Below, one piece after another: positions 1 through 13,900 of a DNA stretch of 64,000 nucleotides (positions within the stretch are counted from its first letter, which is position 1; every line of letters starts with the position of its first letter). The notes under the pieces are model-generated. The model ran no database searches and had not been told where the DNA came from. It worked only from the letters and a program-made list of their open reading frames with translations. The DNA comes from Phlebopus portentosus (taxonomy: Eukaryota; Basidiomycota; Agaricomycetes; Boletales; Boletinellaceae): contig JAYXKI010000005.1 of the NCBI GenBank assembly GCA_037892935.1, positions 310,001-374,000 of the forward strand, read 5' to 3'. The position numbers and the translations under genes are program-made.

Positions 1-631
1 GAAAGCCAACTAACAAGAAGGCTGGACGCGAACCAAAGTCTGAGTACGAAGAGGCTCAGAGAAAAGCGTACATAATTTTAACCTCCCGCGATTTGAAGCA
101 TCTTCTGATGATCATATCTAGCCTCATAGGATATGTTCCGCCGATGCAGCCTTACGAACTCTCCGAGCTAGTCTCAGATCTAGTGCGATGGGCACGATAT
201 CTACTGCGCCCCGGCGGACGCTTGGTGTTTTTCCTACCCACAGTGACGGATGAATACACGGAAGTAGACGTGTACAGTCTTCTATGCGAAGGTATGGAAG
301 TTATTGCGAATTCTGTGCAAAACTTTGGTTCGTGGGGAAGGAGGGTACGTATACCTTCTGTTGAATTGCTACTCCGTGACGAATAGTGCTGATGCATGCA
401 TGCAATCTTTCTTGCTGGCAGTTGATTACAATCAAGAAGATGACGGATGTTAGTTATCCCTCACCTTTTCAACCCTCGGAAAGGCGTTTGGTGGCCGAAA
501 CTGACGCAAGAGGTCATATCCACATTCCGGCGCATAAAGACTTCCGTGAAAAGTATTTCAAGGGATTTCGGCGAAATGGTGAAGAGGGAGAACACGCGGC
601 GGAACAGACGGCGCCAACTTCGGATCAATAA
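1..631 (+). CDS. TRM11: tRNA (guanine-N2-)-methyltransferase Trm11, C-terminal part (5' end outside window)
   Basis: This is the catalytic half of the enzyme that, with Trm112, makes N2-methylguanosine at position 10 of tRNAs. The reading frame is open from base 3. It contains the family segments YVPPMQPYELSEL, ARYLLRPGGRLVFFLP and SVQNFGSWGRR. A 77 bp GT-AG intron (345-421) joins WGRR to LITIKKM, which reproduces the conserved RRLITM-type motif near the end of Trm11. The stop is at 629-631. The tail after that motif is charged and variable. The stretch around 68-129 (after EEAQRKA) is not conserved in the family and could hide another short intron, but no frame-preserving pair of splice sites was found there. 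Only the C-terminal part is inside the window, so the start cannot be judged. Confidence 0.75.
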
Positions 632-881
632 GAATGAATAAAGATAATCTGACGCTGGGATGACTCGGCGTTGTTCTGTCAATCCGAAGTTGCAGTGTTC
701 ATTCTTTTCATAATAGCTCCGAAAGAAGAAAGTCACACCAACAACCTGTAGGTTTGTTCCCTTGAGTGTCATAATGAACGGCTCTAGTGCGGAATACAAG
801 GTATTACTAAAGCAAGATGGTTGAGATCAAACGCGACACGAGTATGATCTGCAATAGAAACTCACAATAACAAGAGCTCGA

Positions 882-1076
882 TTAGTGATGGTTTCCGGCT
901 TCCTTTACCTTCGTCTTTTCGTTGATGTTGTCATAGACCACGTATGCAGTGAACGCAACGACGGCGATGCCGAAGCCAGGGAATATATTTCTCAGTGCGG
1001 ATGTTTTGGAGAAGATGGGGTGTTTCCTCCACGCCTCACGTTTCGCCCACGGGTCATGGTAAAGGGGACCAGACAT
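882..1076 (-). CDS. NDUFB3: NADH:ubiquinone oxidoreductase B12/NDUFB3-type subunit
   Basis: This encodes a 64-residue accessory subunit of mitochondrial complex I located in the membrane arm. The protein carries the family signature DPWAKREAWRKHPIF, then a single membrane segment IFPGFGIAVVAFTAYVVYD and a short charged tail. The length is normal for fungal B12 proteins. The ATG at 1076 has no upstream in-frame ATG nearby. On the minus strand a CTGATTAG acceptor near 1091 and a GTAAGTAAG donor near 1148 suggest a 5'-UTR intron. The gene is transcribed divergently from topoisomerase I, with about 250 bp between them. A second complex I gene (NDUFS7) lies 11 kb away. Confidence 0.88.
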   Translation of the reverse strand: MSGPLYHDPWAKREAWRKHPIFSKTSALRNIFPGFGIAVVAFTAYVVYDNINEKTKVKEAGNHH

Positions 1077-1149
1077 TCTCTGCAGCGCTAATCAGGAAAA
1101 CTGTGAGATGATTAATATCGCAGTTATGAAAAGACGCTGTGCTTACTTA

Positions 1150-1405
1150 CTACTTGTACTTGGTGGTGGCGGTCAATGGATGAAGACAGGAAAGCGATTG
1201 GATGGACGGACGTGGGATAAGCGTCACATGTCACGTGTTAGGGCCGGCTCATTGGGACTTCAAATCACGGCCTGATTTCCGTTTCCCTATAAAACCCCCT
1301 GCAAGCGTTTCCCTCTTCGTTTTTGCCCTTTTCTTCTATCCTCCACCACGATCTTCCTCTCGTCGTGCCCTCTGCGTCGTTCTGGGTCCGTGGCCATCGT
1401 CTACG
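1150..1405. promoter_or_regulatory. Divergent promoter between NDUFB3 and TOP1
   Basis: This short intergenic region contains a palindromic CACGTG box at 1232-1237, within TCACATGTCACGTG, and a TATAAAA at 1288-1294. The TATAAAA lies about 110 bp upstream of the TOP1 ATG. CACGTG is the usual core of bHLH (Cbf1-like) sites in fungi. Whether either box is used is inference. A pyrimidine-rich stretch follows the TATA-like box, as is common before fungal start codons. Confidence 0.4.
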
Positions 1406-4400
1406 ATGTCAAACGGTCTGTCGATACTCTCGGACGATGCGTCGCTCAGCCAGAATGGCACGGCGAAACCACAGACCAACGGACACGTCGCTTACGCGAA
1501 TGGAAACGGCGCTCTCGACGAGGACAGCCCCATGAGCGAAGACGACAGTGATGATGATGTCCCGCTCCTAGTAAGTCCTTCGAATGCATCGCGTGTCACC
1601 TCTTGTGCTTATATATCTCGTCTGTCCGGAAATGTATTTCTCTGGTCTAGTCCCAGTCTTCTCGGGTTAAAGCAGAGTCCGAGACTCCGAAGCGTCTCTT
1701 GAAGCGCAAAGCTGTAACATATTCGTCTTCAAGCGATGATGACATGCCGCTCGCGTCGTCTCAGATCCGTTCGGCTGCCGTACCTATGCCTGGAGCTGTT
1801 GCCGCCACGACTGTCTCGACAGACGTCGTCGAAGATAAATCGAAAATCAAGCGTGCTACGAAGAGTCGAGACACTCTTCCCGCCCCTGGTAGCTCTTCTG
1901 ACGATGACGATGACGATGACGCGCCATTGGGCACGAAATTAACTCCGAATGGGAAAGCAAACGGTAGGACCAAGGTGCCACCGAAGAAAAAGGTGAAGAA
2001 GGAGGAAGATGAGGATGCAGCATTCTCATCTGGCTCTGATGATTTACCCAAGAAGCGGAAGACCAAGAAAGCTTCTTCGAAGGCAAATGGCGTGGCTAAT
2101 GGCAAGGGCAAGAACAAGGCGAAGGTGAAGTCTGAGGAGGTTTCTGATGACAACAAGCCGGCTACTCCTAAGAAGCGTGCGAAACGCACGACTGGATCTG
2201 ATGGCGACGTGAAGCTGAAGCCGAAGAAAAGGGCAACGAAAGCAAAGAAGGAGGAAGACGAAGGGGAGGCCTCGTCGTCTCAGGCGAAGAAGAGACAAAG
2301 CAAGGAGGATGACGAGGAAGAGGGCGAGGAGGTCTTCCGCTGGTGGGAGGCAGAGGATCCCAACGGCGATGGCTCAATCAAATGGACCATGCTAGAGCAC
2401 AATGGTGTCTACTTCCCTCCTCCTTACCAACCATTACCGCCAGATGTAAAAATGAAGTATAATGGTACGGCTTTCCTGCCTCAGAAAATTTTAAGTCGGC
2501 TCATCGGTCATCAGGCAAACCCGTCGATCTCCCTCCTGAATCCGAAGAAGTTGCTGGCTTCTATGGTGCAATGTTAGAGACCGATCATGCTCAAGATGCC
2601 GTCTTCAATAAAAACTTCTTCAAAGATTTCCTGAAAGTCCTTGAGGAACATCCTCCGGTAGGACCGCTGTCTCACGCTCGTTTATCATTACACTGATGGC
2701 GAGAGCAGCGCGATGGCACTAAGATCAAAGAGTTTGAGCGTTGTGACTTTCGCCCAGTATTTGAATACTATGAAGCAGAGAAGGCGAAGAAGAAAGCTAT
2801 GACCAGCGCAGAAAAGAAAGCTTTAAAGGCGGAGAAGGACAAGCTTGAAGCGCCTTACACAAGTTGTGTTCTCGACGGCCGTAAAGAGAAGGTCGGGAAC
2901 TTCAGGATAGAGCCTCCAGGTCTCTTCCGTGGTCGAGGCGAACATCCTAAGAAGGGTTCTTTGAAGGTACGATTGTCCGTTCTCGACTTCGTCGGTGTCC
3001 CCGGGTACTTATACAATCACAGCTTCGAGTCCGCCCGGAAGATATTACTATCAATATCGGTGAGGGTGTCCCCATCCCACAGCCGAACATGCCTGGGAAG
3101 TGGAAAAGCGTCATTCACGACCAAACTGTGACATGGTTAGCAAACTGGACGGAAAACGTTAATGGTAACCACAAGTACGTCTTCCTCGCGGCAGGTTCTT
3201 CGCTCAAGGGACAGAGTGATATGCAGAAGTTTGAGAAGGCAAGGGAACTGAAGGTGATGCTTACTGTACACTCGAAACCGGAAAATGTCATTGATTGGTA
3301 TTAGAATCATGTGGATCGCATTCGTCAAGATTATAACGCTGAGCTCCGAAGCAAACTTATGGCAGACCGGCAACGGGCGACAGCGATGTACTTCATTGAT
3401 CGTCTGGCTTTGCGGGCGGGTAATGAGAAGGGCGAAGACGAAGCGGACACGGTCGGTTGCTGTTCTCTTCGATGCGAGCACGTTACTCTGGAACCGCCAA
3501 ATTTCGTCATCTTTGATTTTCTGGGTAAAGATTCGATTCGCTTCTATAAGCGGGTCGAGATCGAGCCACAAATCTTCAAGAATATCCGCATATTCAAAGA
3601 GAACAAGGAAGACGCAGATGCACTCTTTGATCGAGTTACTGTGAGTGAACTCCATAAGATGCTGAGCAGTACTAATATCGACTTTTTATCAAGACGACGC
3701 TTCTCAACAAACACTTGCAATCATACATGAAAGGTCTGACGGCGAAGGTGTTCCGTACCTATAACGCATCGATCACATTCCAGGAGCAGCTCGAAGTGTA
3801 TACTCCTAAGGAAGGCTCTGTGCAGGAGAAGCTGAACGCGTACAACAAGGCCAATCGCATGGTTGCTATTCTCTGTAACCATCAAAGATCAGTTCCAAAG
3901 ACGCACTCAGCGTCGATGGAAAAGATGTCCGATAAGGTTGGTCCTCATTCGCTCATGCATCATCCTTGTTTGTTGCATATACTAAGGCGTACTTCCCCTT
4001 AGCTCAAGGCCATCAAATATGAGAGAAGGAAGATGCGCCATGTTCTCTTCGAGCTCGATCCCAAGTACAAAAAGAAAAAGGAGTATAAAGGTGACGAGTC
4101 GGACCTCGATGATGAGTGGATTGCGCGTTACGAAGACTCCCAGAAGGAGAAGGAGATCGAGAAGGCAAAGAAGAAGTTCGCCAAGGATAACGAGAAGGCT
4201 GAGGCCGAGGGTGAGAAACCGAGACCCGATTCTGAGCTGAAAGAACGAATCAAGGATATCGAAGATGAGTTCAAACGGCTCAAGAAGGAAAGGGGTACCG
4301 GCAAAGCGACGTTGAAACGCGCTCGTCCTCCGGAAAAGATCGAGGAAGCCATCGAGAAGCTAAACGAACGTATTAAGACGCACAAGTTACAGATGGTCGA

Positions 4401-4740
4401 TCGTGAAGAGGGCAAGGAAGTTTCTTTAGGCACGAGGTAGGCATCGATAACACGGCTCGCTCTATGGTCCCCGGACTGATCATCTGTTTTATAGTAAAAT
4501 CAACTATCTTGACCCTCGGTGGGCATCCCTTTTTTTTTTCTGACTAACCTCCCTGACACACCAGCCTTCCAGAATTACCTCAGCTTGGTGTAAAGATCAC
4601 GGGGTCCCTATTGAGAAGATCTTCTCGAAAGCCCTTTTGAACAAATGTGAGTCCGGGCTTCTCAATGGCGAATGTTTCTCGTCTGACTCGTCATTCCAGT
4701 CCCTTGGGCAATGGAGGTAGAAAGCGACTGGAAGTTCTAG
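1406..4740 (+). CDS. TOP1: DNA topoisomerase I (type IB)
   Basis: This nuclear enzyme relaxes supercoils through a transient 3'-phosphotyrosyl link. Eleven exons join in frame: 1406-1570, 1651-2464, 2515-2657, 2709-2966, 3023-3253, 3305-3640, 3694-3936, 4003-4436, 4495-4518, 4573-4646 and 4700-4740, giving 920 residues. The N-terminal ~300 residues are acidic/basic low complexity with repeated SDDDxPL motifs and Lys-rich nuclear-localisation stretches. The conserved core follows ([57 protein letters not shown]), then a charged coiled-coil linker (about 4035-4430). The C-terminal SKINYLDPR carries the catalytic tyrosine (codon 4505-4507), and the protein ends in VESDWKF. All conserved blocks are present, so the gene looks functional. 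The catalytic tyrosine sits alone in a 24-nt micro-exon. Confidence 0.97.
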
Positions 4741-5384
4741 GTATACGAAGCTACGATGAACTAATGCGATGCTCTTTGATGCACCATACCTTCCTTTGGA
4801 TGTTACTAGATCTTCCTCAATCTAGGATTGGGGTTTTCGATCAGGCTTGCCAAGTCAACAGCTTCCCGCGCATTTATATACTCATACGCCAATGCATACT
4901 GAACAATAAACATGGATCTGTATCTCAGTTGTCCATTATATTATTTTTTTTACTTCTTCTCAAGGCAATTTTTCTCTTTCGTTTTCTGGTCGCATCAACC
5001 AAATCTACATTTCTTCTCCTTTTTCGCGCATTATTAACAAGCAATATATTATAAACGGCCTGTGCTGTAACCAAGTTACTGTGTTTTTAGCGGAATAGAG
5101 GTTTCTGTTGGTCTTTCTACATCCTCGCGAAAACATTCGATGATTTGAATACGGTCTGATCATGGCTTGTTATGATGTCGTTACCATTTGATAAGATGAT
5201 GTAGAACACTTCGACTGTTAGTGTCCGTTGCTTGTTCGACATGATACGTGTGGAGCACAGCGGTGGTTGCACAGTACAGTCTATTTGTTATTGCTTCGTT
5301 TGCACCGAAAAGGAGCAGAACACCCGCCTTTACATACGGATTGTACCTACACAGTCACTTTTATCACACTCCAACTTCAGTTCT
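4741..5384. other. Intergenic, convergent 3' region
   Basis: This lies between the convergent TOP1 and carboxypeptidase genes. It is AT- and T-rich, with poly-T runs near 4942-4953. No supported gene is seen. Open frames here are short and lack family motifs. Confidence 0.6.
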
Positions 5385-7552
5385 TCACGTGGAAATTAAT
5401 GGCTCCCCTCTCATCGCCTGCTCGAAGAACTGCGCCGCAGCCTGTCCGACGGCGAGACCCGTAAAGTTGTACGCTGGTACTTCGTGCCCCGCCCCAAAGA
5501 CACGGAGGTAAGAGAACGTCCCGACGTTCTTGACGAGCCCCGCTGGGTGCCCCGCTACCGTGTAGTTGGTGAATTGTTCGGCGGCGTAGGTCGCGCTGAA
5601 TTTTGTTTGGAGGTTGTTCACCTTTTATCAGATAGTAAGTAATCAATAATGTGAGGTTGGATAAGGAATAGAGCGGGAAGAACGAACCATTGCTTCGACG
5701 CCCATGAAGTTACAGATGTAATCTGCGTCGCCGTCGTAGATAACAGTGCGAACCTAGAAGGAAATAGCAGAATAGTAATGCAGCAGTAAGTCTAGCGAGG
5801 TTCTACTACAGTCGGGTTCAAGGAACCCAGCTTACCCCGGCATCAACGACAGCAGCGAGATCCGGAGCTGAGTTGAGCATCCAATCACCCGTCGAAGCAA
5901 AGTTACTATACACGCCATTGCTTGATTCCGTAAATGTCGATTCAGCGCCTATCGAGTTCCTTGAGAAAGTTATGTGTTAGCTCAGCCTGAGCTTGGTCTC
6001 GATCAGAGAAGATGAAAAAACACGCACATGAATGATGTGCTCTGTAGCAGCGGCACGATATCCGGCGGATATGGGTCGTCTGATGGCTCGCGAACGTCGT
6101 ACACGTCGAAGCTTCCAGAAAGGGGAGACAGGATATTGTTATTGCATACGGACTGTGCACGAGAGCATGTCGAAGTGGATCCAGTTTCGTAGCATCCCTC
6201 GATCTAAATGCAAATAAGAACACGCAGAAACGCATTTTGAGTTGACTATATGACGATTCTGTATAAGCACGAGCAACATACCAGCGACTGGCACCCGCCT
6301 GAAGCGTAGAATGAGTTATTCGCCCTCTCAATAGTGCTGGTTGATACTGTCTGCCGATACGGGTTGTTCAATGCATACTCCATGTACTGTGGGTACTGAT
6401 TCAGCGGGTCTGTGAGACCATTTCCAATGCCAAGCGTCCTAAGATTGAGGGTTATCCCGCTAATCGAGCCATTTGCGATCGCCTCATTTTGCTCGAGGAA
6501 GTAGTGTGCAAAGGCAGGCCCGTAGTGACCGCCGTATCTGTCAAAGAAGCACAAATATGAGGCATAAACATATCACGACGCTCGGAAAAACATCTTACGA
6601 TTCAGTCCACAACGCAAAGTCGTTCTCTGCCAGATGAGAGAACGTAGAATCCGAGAGGAATATTTGAAGCATTTTCCACACCGCGACTGCAGCCTGTTTG
6701 GCGCCAGAAACTTCCAGATCGCCATGAGAGTAGCCTACACCGACTGCAAAAGAGAAACGTCAGTACGTGGGAAGCGTGATTCCAAAAGAAAACGAACTTG
6801 GTTGGTCGATGTACAACCTATGAAGATGCTGACTGAACAAAATAATCGTGATTTTAGCATTAAAGGAGCTTACATGTTCGCATTGTTATTCCAGGAGAAA
6901 GGATTCAGCGACAGAGTTTGCTCGTCAGTATTTATGCGACATGGCTAGTTCTCAAATTAGCATGAAAAAAACGGAAATGAATTGATAGTAATTCACTCCA
7001 TTCTCTTGGAAGAGACCAATCATAGAAGATGAACCCGGCTACGAGCACCGAGTAAGACCTCGTGAATTCTGGACTTTGGTCAAAAATCTCACGCCTCCAT
7101 TTAGCCAGATTGCCAGAGGTGCCGATGCGGCATTATTTCGTGAGGCAAAGTACCACCACCTGGAATAAGCATCAGCCAAGGTATTAACAAAAAATAGTAT
7201 ATCTAGTTCCTCACTTACCACATACTCTGGGTAGTTGTCAGATCGGCATAACCCGAGGCTTGAAAGACTCCCGGAGTGGTCTCTGGAACGAGAAAGATAC
7301 GTATGATTTTCATACGTTTATTCATCGTAAGAACTGATATATACCACAAACTCCAGAATTGGTGATGAACCGCATTTTGCCCGCAACGGGAGTACCGGAT
7401 ACCTGTGCAACATCCTCAACGATGCGGGATGGACCCTGCGAGGACGTCGAGGTGGGTACACCGCCGATTACACCATCGACTGTAGGGATCTGGCCTGCCG
7501 ACGCCAGGAGCGCCAGAGAGGCGAGAACGTTCAACGCGAGGATCGGAACCAT
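5385..7552 (-). CDS. Serine carboxypeptidase, peptidase family S10 (copy 1)
   Basis: This is a secreted or vacuolar exopeptidase that removes C-terminal residues at acidic pH. The ATG at 7552 opens a signal-peptide-like N terminus (MVPILALNVLASLALLASA) followed by a propeptide-like stretch. Family motifs appear in order across about ten short exons: RFITNSGVC, the NAASAPLAIWLNGG oxyanion region (about 7100), VGVGYSHGD (about 6740), the serine elbow WTES-YGGHYGPAF (6540-6605), GIGNGLTDP (about 6420), the catalytic Asp block YDGDADYICNFMG (5690-5755) and the His block VFGAGHEVPAYN (about 5500). The protein ends in GEPLIST. An intron falls inside the active-site serine motif. No broken exon was noticed. 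Exon limits other than the ends are approximate. A paralogue lies at 53074-55213. Confidence 0.87.
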
Positions 7553-8462
7553 TCCTAGTCGACAGACGAAGATGCGCGTTGACCTTCACCTAGAAACCTC
7601 TTATATCATTTCAATATCTTCGCGGACCGCGCGGACCAATTCATCAGAAAGTAGCAGAGCCTTCATCGCGGAGCCGCATTCGCGGCGTTCGCCACGAGAC
7701 CGGGAAGCTTGATTCTTGCATGGTTTATACAGAACCGCGTGCAAAACGTACTAAGTTTAGTGCAGAAAAGATATGTTATCACCCATTTGCGTGGTGGAGA
7801 TGGAGATAGGCGCGAAGGGCCGCGTGGCTGGAAGTTCGAGAAGGCGGTAAACAATAGTCAGAGGACGGAAGCAGCATAGAGACAGCAAATTTTCCGGTAT
7901 TCCTCCAGGTGGTTCGCAGAGTGGTTGCATCAAGCTATTGTTCAGGAATGGAAGCCGACTGAAGTTGAATCATGTTCTGATCAGAGTCAAGTGGCTTCGG
8001 AATTTGAAGCTTATAGCAGCCGTAAGAGCCTGCAGTCACTATCAAGTCGCACATACTTTGCTCAGTTCTTTAGACATCTCGGTCTTGTCCCCAGCCAGCA
8101 GCCAAGGGAGCATCGATTCGGAACAGGAGGATCCTAGCGGCGGAATCGTAAAAAGTGGTCGCCAACTCTTGAAAAAACGTCTGAAAAAACAGTATTACGT
8201 AACGCGCATTACCGAGCTCTGCCTTTTTTTTTTCTCGGTCTCGGATTCGCCCGCCCGAATGACGTCCCTGTTCCGTTGACTTCGTCCAACTTCACTGCTA
8301 GAGACTAGAGCAACATACACAGTTATTCCAAGTCCAGCATGGCTTTAATATCTTTCTGAATATGCTTTCGTAATCTCTGCGTGGCATCTGAGCGAAATCC
8401 TCTCTTGGGCTCGTTTGCAAAGTTCTGGTTCCTCTCCTTTTCTCGCTACGATCGCTTCGAAC
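7553..8462. promoter_or_regulatory. Divergent intergenic region, carboxypeptidase / phospholipase
   Basis: About 0.9 kb separates the carboxypeptidase (-) from the phospholipase gene (+), so it must hold both promoters. Short open frames at 7925-8279 show no recognisable family, and I do not call them genes. A poly-T run lies at 8224-8233. No clear TATA box was identified. Confidence 0.45.
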
Positions 8463-11400
8463 ATGTCTTGTCTATGTAGATGCAGGACATCGGAAATTTG
8501 CACAAGATCACACAGTCTGATTAGACTCTCCGTTACAAATGCTTCATCTCGTCGTTCTCTTGTCACTCCCTCCCGTTCCTCACAGTCTCAGAGTGGGCGT
8601 TCCAGAGGTAACTCAGTCTTGTACATAAATAATGCTCAGGTTCTAACAATCTATCAGCACTTCTCAAATGGGTAGCGATGGGTGCCTCTGGGCTGGGACT
8701 TGCATGTTATGCTGCACCTCACGTCCCAAAGCATCGCAAAATACATGTTCCCGCGACTTCAAACGAAGATAGATCTGGACCGAGACATGTATCCGAGGTA
8801 TTGATTACCCTGCCGGTTTCTATCTTTTCAGAGGGCTGAATACTGACTATGTAGACCTCTTCTGATACCACCTATCTGTTTCCGAAGAGCACCAAGAAGT
8901 TCGCGTTCGTGGATACACTAGATGAAGTCCGTAAGCATTTATCCCCCGATCAATTTCAAGGTCATAGATAAACATATAATCTTTATAGTCTGAACATAGC
9001 CGAGAAGGAGAAAAGAGCGTGCCACCGTGGCAGGGCCTTTCTTTCCTGCGTTCAGCTCCTACTCTAAACGAGATCCGGACCACACTTTCATCCTGGTCTT
9101 GGCCAGAAAGCTTTTCATGGCTCCAAGAGAAAGCATCTATTTTGCTCCTGGAGTTAAGCCGTGGACCAGGCTCTCTATACGATCAAGTCGTGAAAGACCC
9201 GTCAGATCCGGCGATCCACCCTGAGTGCCAATGGGATGCAGAGGTGCGGGTCGGAGACGACTTGTGCATCAGCGAACGTGCCTTTCTGCGCATGCGGAAA
9301 CGCAGAATGCGCAGGGCATTTGCAAGGTTATTCGGGGTTGACGAAAGCGACATCGACGAGCGCGATCTTCCTATTGTGGCCATCGCAGGGTCTGGTGGAG
9401 GTATATTCTCCCATGTGCATGTGCGCGGTACGCCGACTGATTTGAGTATCAGGTTTCCGTGCTATGTCAAACACCACTGGTTCTCTCGTTGGGGCGGAGA
9501 AATCGGGCCTACTAGATTGTACTACCTATATATCAGGAATTTCTGGTAATTTGAAGTGACCGTATTAACCAGCAACTCATATTCTGACATTCACAATTTA
9601 GGCAGCTGCTGGGCATTGGGTGTCCTGTACTCCGGCGTCTCGGGATATTTGACTCCTCAAAGCGCCGCTAAGCACATCGCAGACCGGATCGAAACCAGCT
9701 ACGTCGACGCGAGCGTTCTGGATATGCTCACTACGCCTCCGACGAATAAGGTAACCTTTTGGATGTCCTTTAAACGATTTCCGGATGCGTGAAACTGACA
9801 GAACACTTTGTAGTACTTACTGGCAGGTATTATTCGCAAGGCCAATGGAGCAAACGGCAATACATCCTTGGTGGATCTTTATGGTACACTTATCTCTTCG
9901 CGCTTGCTAGTCCCAGGCGATTTGTCTCGGCTCGACCCTCGATTCCTTTCTCTGTATAACTTCGGACGAAATATAGACGACGGATCGATGCCACTTCCGA
10001 TCTTCACCGCTGTCCGCCATGGTGCGTCTCGTCATCAGTCTGTATGAGAAATTCTGATAACCAGTGTCTTGTACTGTCTCGTCTTGTTACAGCGATACCT
10101 CCTGAACTGGATAAATCGCTCGACGAAGCGAAGATTCAACAGGAGAACGCTACTAATCCGCTGAGCAAGCAGATGGCTACGCGAGAGGAGGAAGAAATCG
10201 CCGAGCGTTCCAATTGGATGTGGTTTGAGTTCACGCCGTATGAGGTTGGCTGTGATGAAATTGGAGGTGTGTTATCGACAACTCTTCTATAATCCATAGA
10301 CATTAAATCGAGCTTTGACTCGTAGCGTGGATACCAACGTGGGCCCTGGGAAGACGATTTGAGAAAGGCAAATCAGTAGATCGAGTTGTACGAGAAACGA
10401 ATCTTGTACATGAAGTGAATTCCGCATTGACTGCCGACATTTTTCAAGCCGGAACTGAGCTTTTCGATTTTGACCGGGTATGTGAATCAACTTACGTCTC
10501 TTGAAGACAGATCATTCAATCACATATGCCTTTATCAGAGTCTTCGCCTCCGCATTTTGTGCCTCTTTGCAGGTATCTGAATCATCCGGTCTCTATATGC
10601 CGAGTCCGTGCGATTAATCCCTACCTAATAGCACTATGTTAACGAAGTCCAACCTATCTTGCGTCAGCTCCCTGTGCAACTGCGTAACTGGTTGGACGAC
10701 ATTGTTACGGAGAACCGAAAGGAAATCGGGGTTTTGCATCCTGTCGAGCCTGATGAGGTGAGATGCTTCTCAGTCGATGACGAACGCTGCTCAATCACGG
10801 TCTTAGGTTCCCAACTTCGTCAAAGGTATGGATGGATTATTACGCGAGAATAGTCCTGCAGAGGTTACGGAACGAGAGACGTTGGGATTTATGGTATGCT
10901 TGATTTCGGCTTTTGGACATTGATTGATGGACGTTCCCTCTCAGGACGCCGGAGGTAAACTTTCATGATTGCGGTTTAATGTAGAGTAGTACTCAAAAGA
11001 TTCCTCTCAGTTGAACTCAATATTCCTTATTATCCGCTGCTTCGGAGGAATGTGGACTGCATAATCGCCCTGGATGCTAGCGCGGACTCTCAGGTAATCC
11101 CAATGTTTATTTATTTTTAGACGCATTTAGTAATATCCCTATTTTCCAGGATCTCTGGTTTGCTCGAGCTGAACGTAAGTCCTGAGTTTTCTCCCCCTTT
11201 TCTCGTCGTTTGCTGGTGCATTTCGTGTCTGAAACCTGTATTAGAATATGCTGCGCGGAGAGGGTTGTCCACTTGGCCAAAGGGTGCACGCTGGCCGGCA
11301 CTCATCCAATCGTCCAAGCCCGGGGAGGAGCAGCTTGTCGGGGAGGCGGGTTCGAGTGCGTCATCGGTATCGGACGCGTCTGCCGGCGCGGCGAACCGTG

Positions 11401-11941
11401 CACTTGCCGAGGTTCAAGAGACAGAGGCGAGTGACCAGGCGCATAGAGTCAGCGATCGCTCGGATGCGAATATACCCGTCGACGGAGCCCCGATATTACA
11501 GAGCGACTCTGAAGGACACCCAACAACCAGATCCAGGAGGATGAGTTCTTGCACGATATGGATGGGTTCCTCGTCAGGAGCTGAGGACGGGCAGTCGACA
11601 CTGTTGGAGAATATCGAGACTCAAGACCTCATGCAGCGCGATGGGATTGCCATTGTGTACAACCCGCTCATCCCGAACGACGCTGTACCTGGATTTGACC
11701 CTATGAGCGTCTCGACGTGGAGTTTTAGCTTGGAGAGGGAAGAGACTGAGAAAGTGCTTAAGGTTGCTGAGGTGTGTTGATATTATCGATCCACCAAACG
11801 TTCTGGTTCATTCTTATTGTTTGACCCAAGGCGAATTTCGTGGAGGGGCAGGAGAAGATCGTGAAGCTTTTGAAGGCTATCTGGCTGAGGAAGAAAACCG
11901 AGAGGGAACGGAGAGAGAAAGATTTAGAGCAGAGTAACTAG
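8463..11941 (+). CDS. Cytosolic phospholipase A2-like (PLAc family) lipase
   Basis: This is predicted to hydrolyse glycerophospholipids or lysophospholipids by the Ser/Asp dyad of the cPLA2/phospholipase B fold. Many short exons join in frame. The N terminus (ATG 8463) is Arg/Ser-rich and is followed by a hydrophobic stretch WVAMGASGLGLACYAAP, suggesting membrane anchoring or mitochondrial import. The core has the oxyanion loop AGSGGG (about 9390) joined across an intron to FRAMSNTTGSLVGAE. The nucleophile elbow is YISGISGSCWALGVLYSG (9525-9645), and again an intron lies just after the serine codon. The Asp block is MDAGVELNIPYYPLLRRN (10940-11055). A variable Ser/Ala-rich linker (11300-11560) precedes a conserved end region and a charged C-terminal helix. 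The stop is at 11939-11941. The start codon is the least certain point, because a TTG-initiated frame extends further upstream. Confidence 0.82.
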
Positions 11942-12145
11942 CATATTTCAGTATCTAGGTTTTAGGTTATACACACGTAGACTACTACCCCATTACCACC
12001 AAACAAAGAACGCACACGCCAGACGCGTTTCGATCACATGATGCGCTTCAAGGGATGATTACGTGATGATATGATTACCTATCGGGCTCTTTCTTACTGG
12101 CTGGGCTGGGACGGGTTCCGCTGCCCTCACCACTTGACTTTCACC

Positions 12146-13305
<1,160 letters not shown>

Positions 13306-13900
13306 ACCGGATGATATATCTACTCCTTCAATCGCCTTCGTCTGTGTAGATTGTCCTGTCGTAAATTACATCCTAAAACTGCATTTTTTGAGATTCCAAC
13401 TTTTTGTGTATTTAAGAGAGTATGCGTGAGAAATGAGCAGAAAAGAGCGATTTCTTCCGAGGCTTCGAGGCGCCGAATCACCCAATGATCGAATCAAATC
13501 AAATCAAGCATCGTGGCTCGCAACTCAAACTGATACTGCCTATTCACTCGTTCGATTGAGCAATGTCCAACAATCATTTGCATCCCGTTGGTCACCTACT
13601 TATGTACTACTAGAAGAAATGAAGTATAAGCGTGTTTTTACAGATTATGCGACGACGACTGCGGTGACGGTGATTGGTTGCTGGACTGTATACGCGATGG
13701 CCTGAGCCACTTATTACGGCTCTTCGCTTACCTTACCCCCCTTTCCATTCCATTCCATCGCCAAGGCGTCACGCGTGCGCAGTATATATCTTGACTTCTT
13801 CAGACGTCTCTATTCACAACGACGCCCCCGACGCGCTCGGTCTTCTGTCTTTGTGTCTGGGTTACCCCTACACGATACGCGTACGCCTCAGGCGGGCGAG
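13306..13900. other. Intergenic region
   Basis: No supported gene. Short frames at 13433-13705 have no recognisable motif. The last ~150 bp before 13901 contain TATATAT (near 13782) and CT-rich sequence, which may serve as promoter for the next gene. Confidence 0.4.

Noticed and set aside
6634..6948. Plus-strand open frame of 104 codons inside the carboxypeptidase gene
   Set aside because: It is antisense to well-conserved S10 exons and crosses their introns; no motif of its own.
7925..8279. Two overlapping plus-strand open frames between carboxypeptidase and phospholipase
   Set aside because: No family motif, weak start context and position in a divergent promoter region; not supported as a gene.
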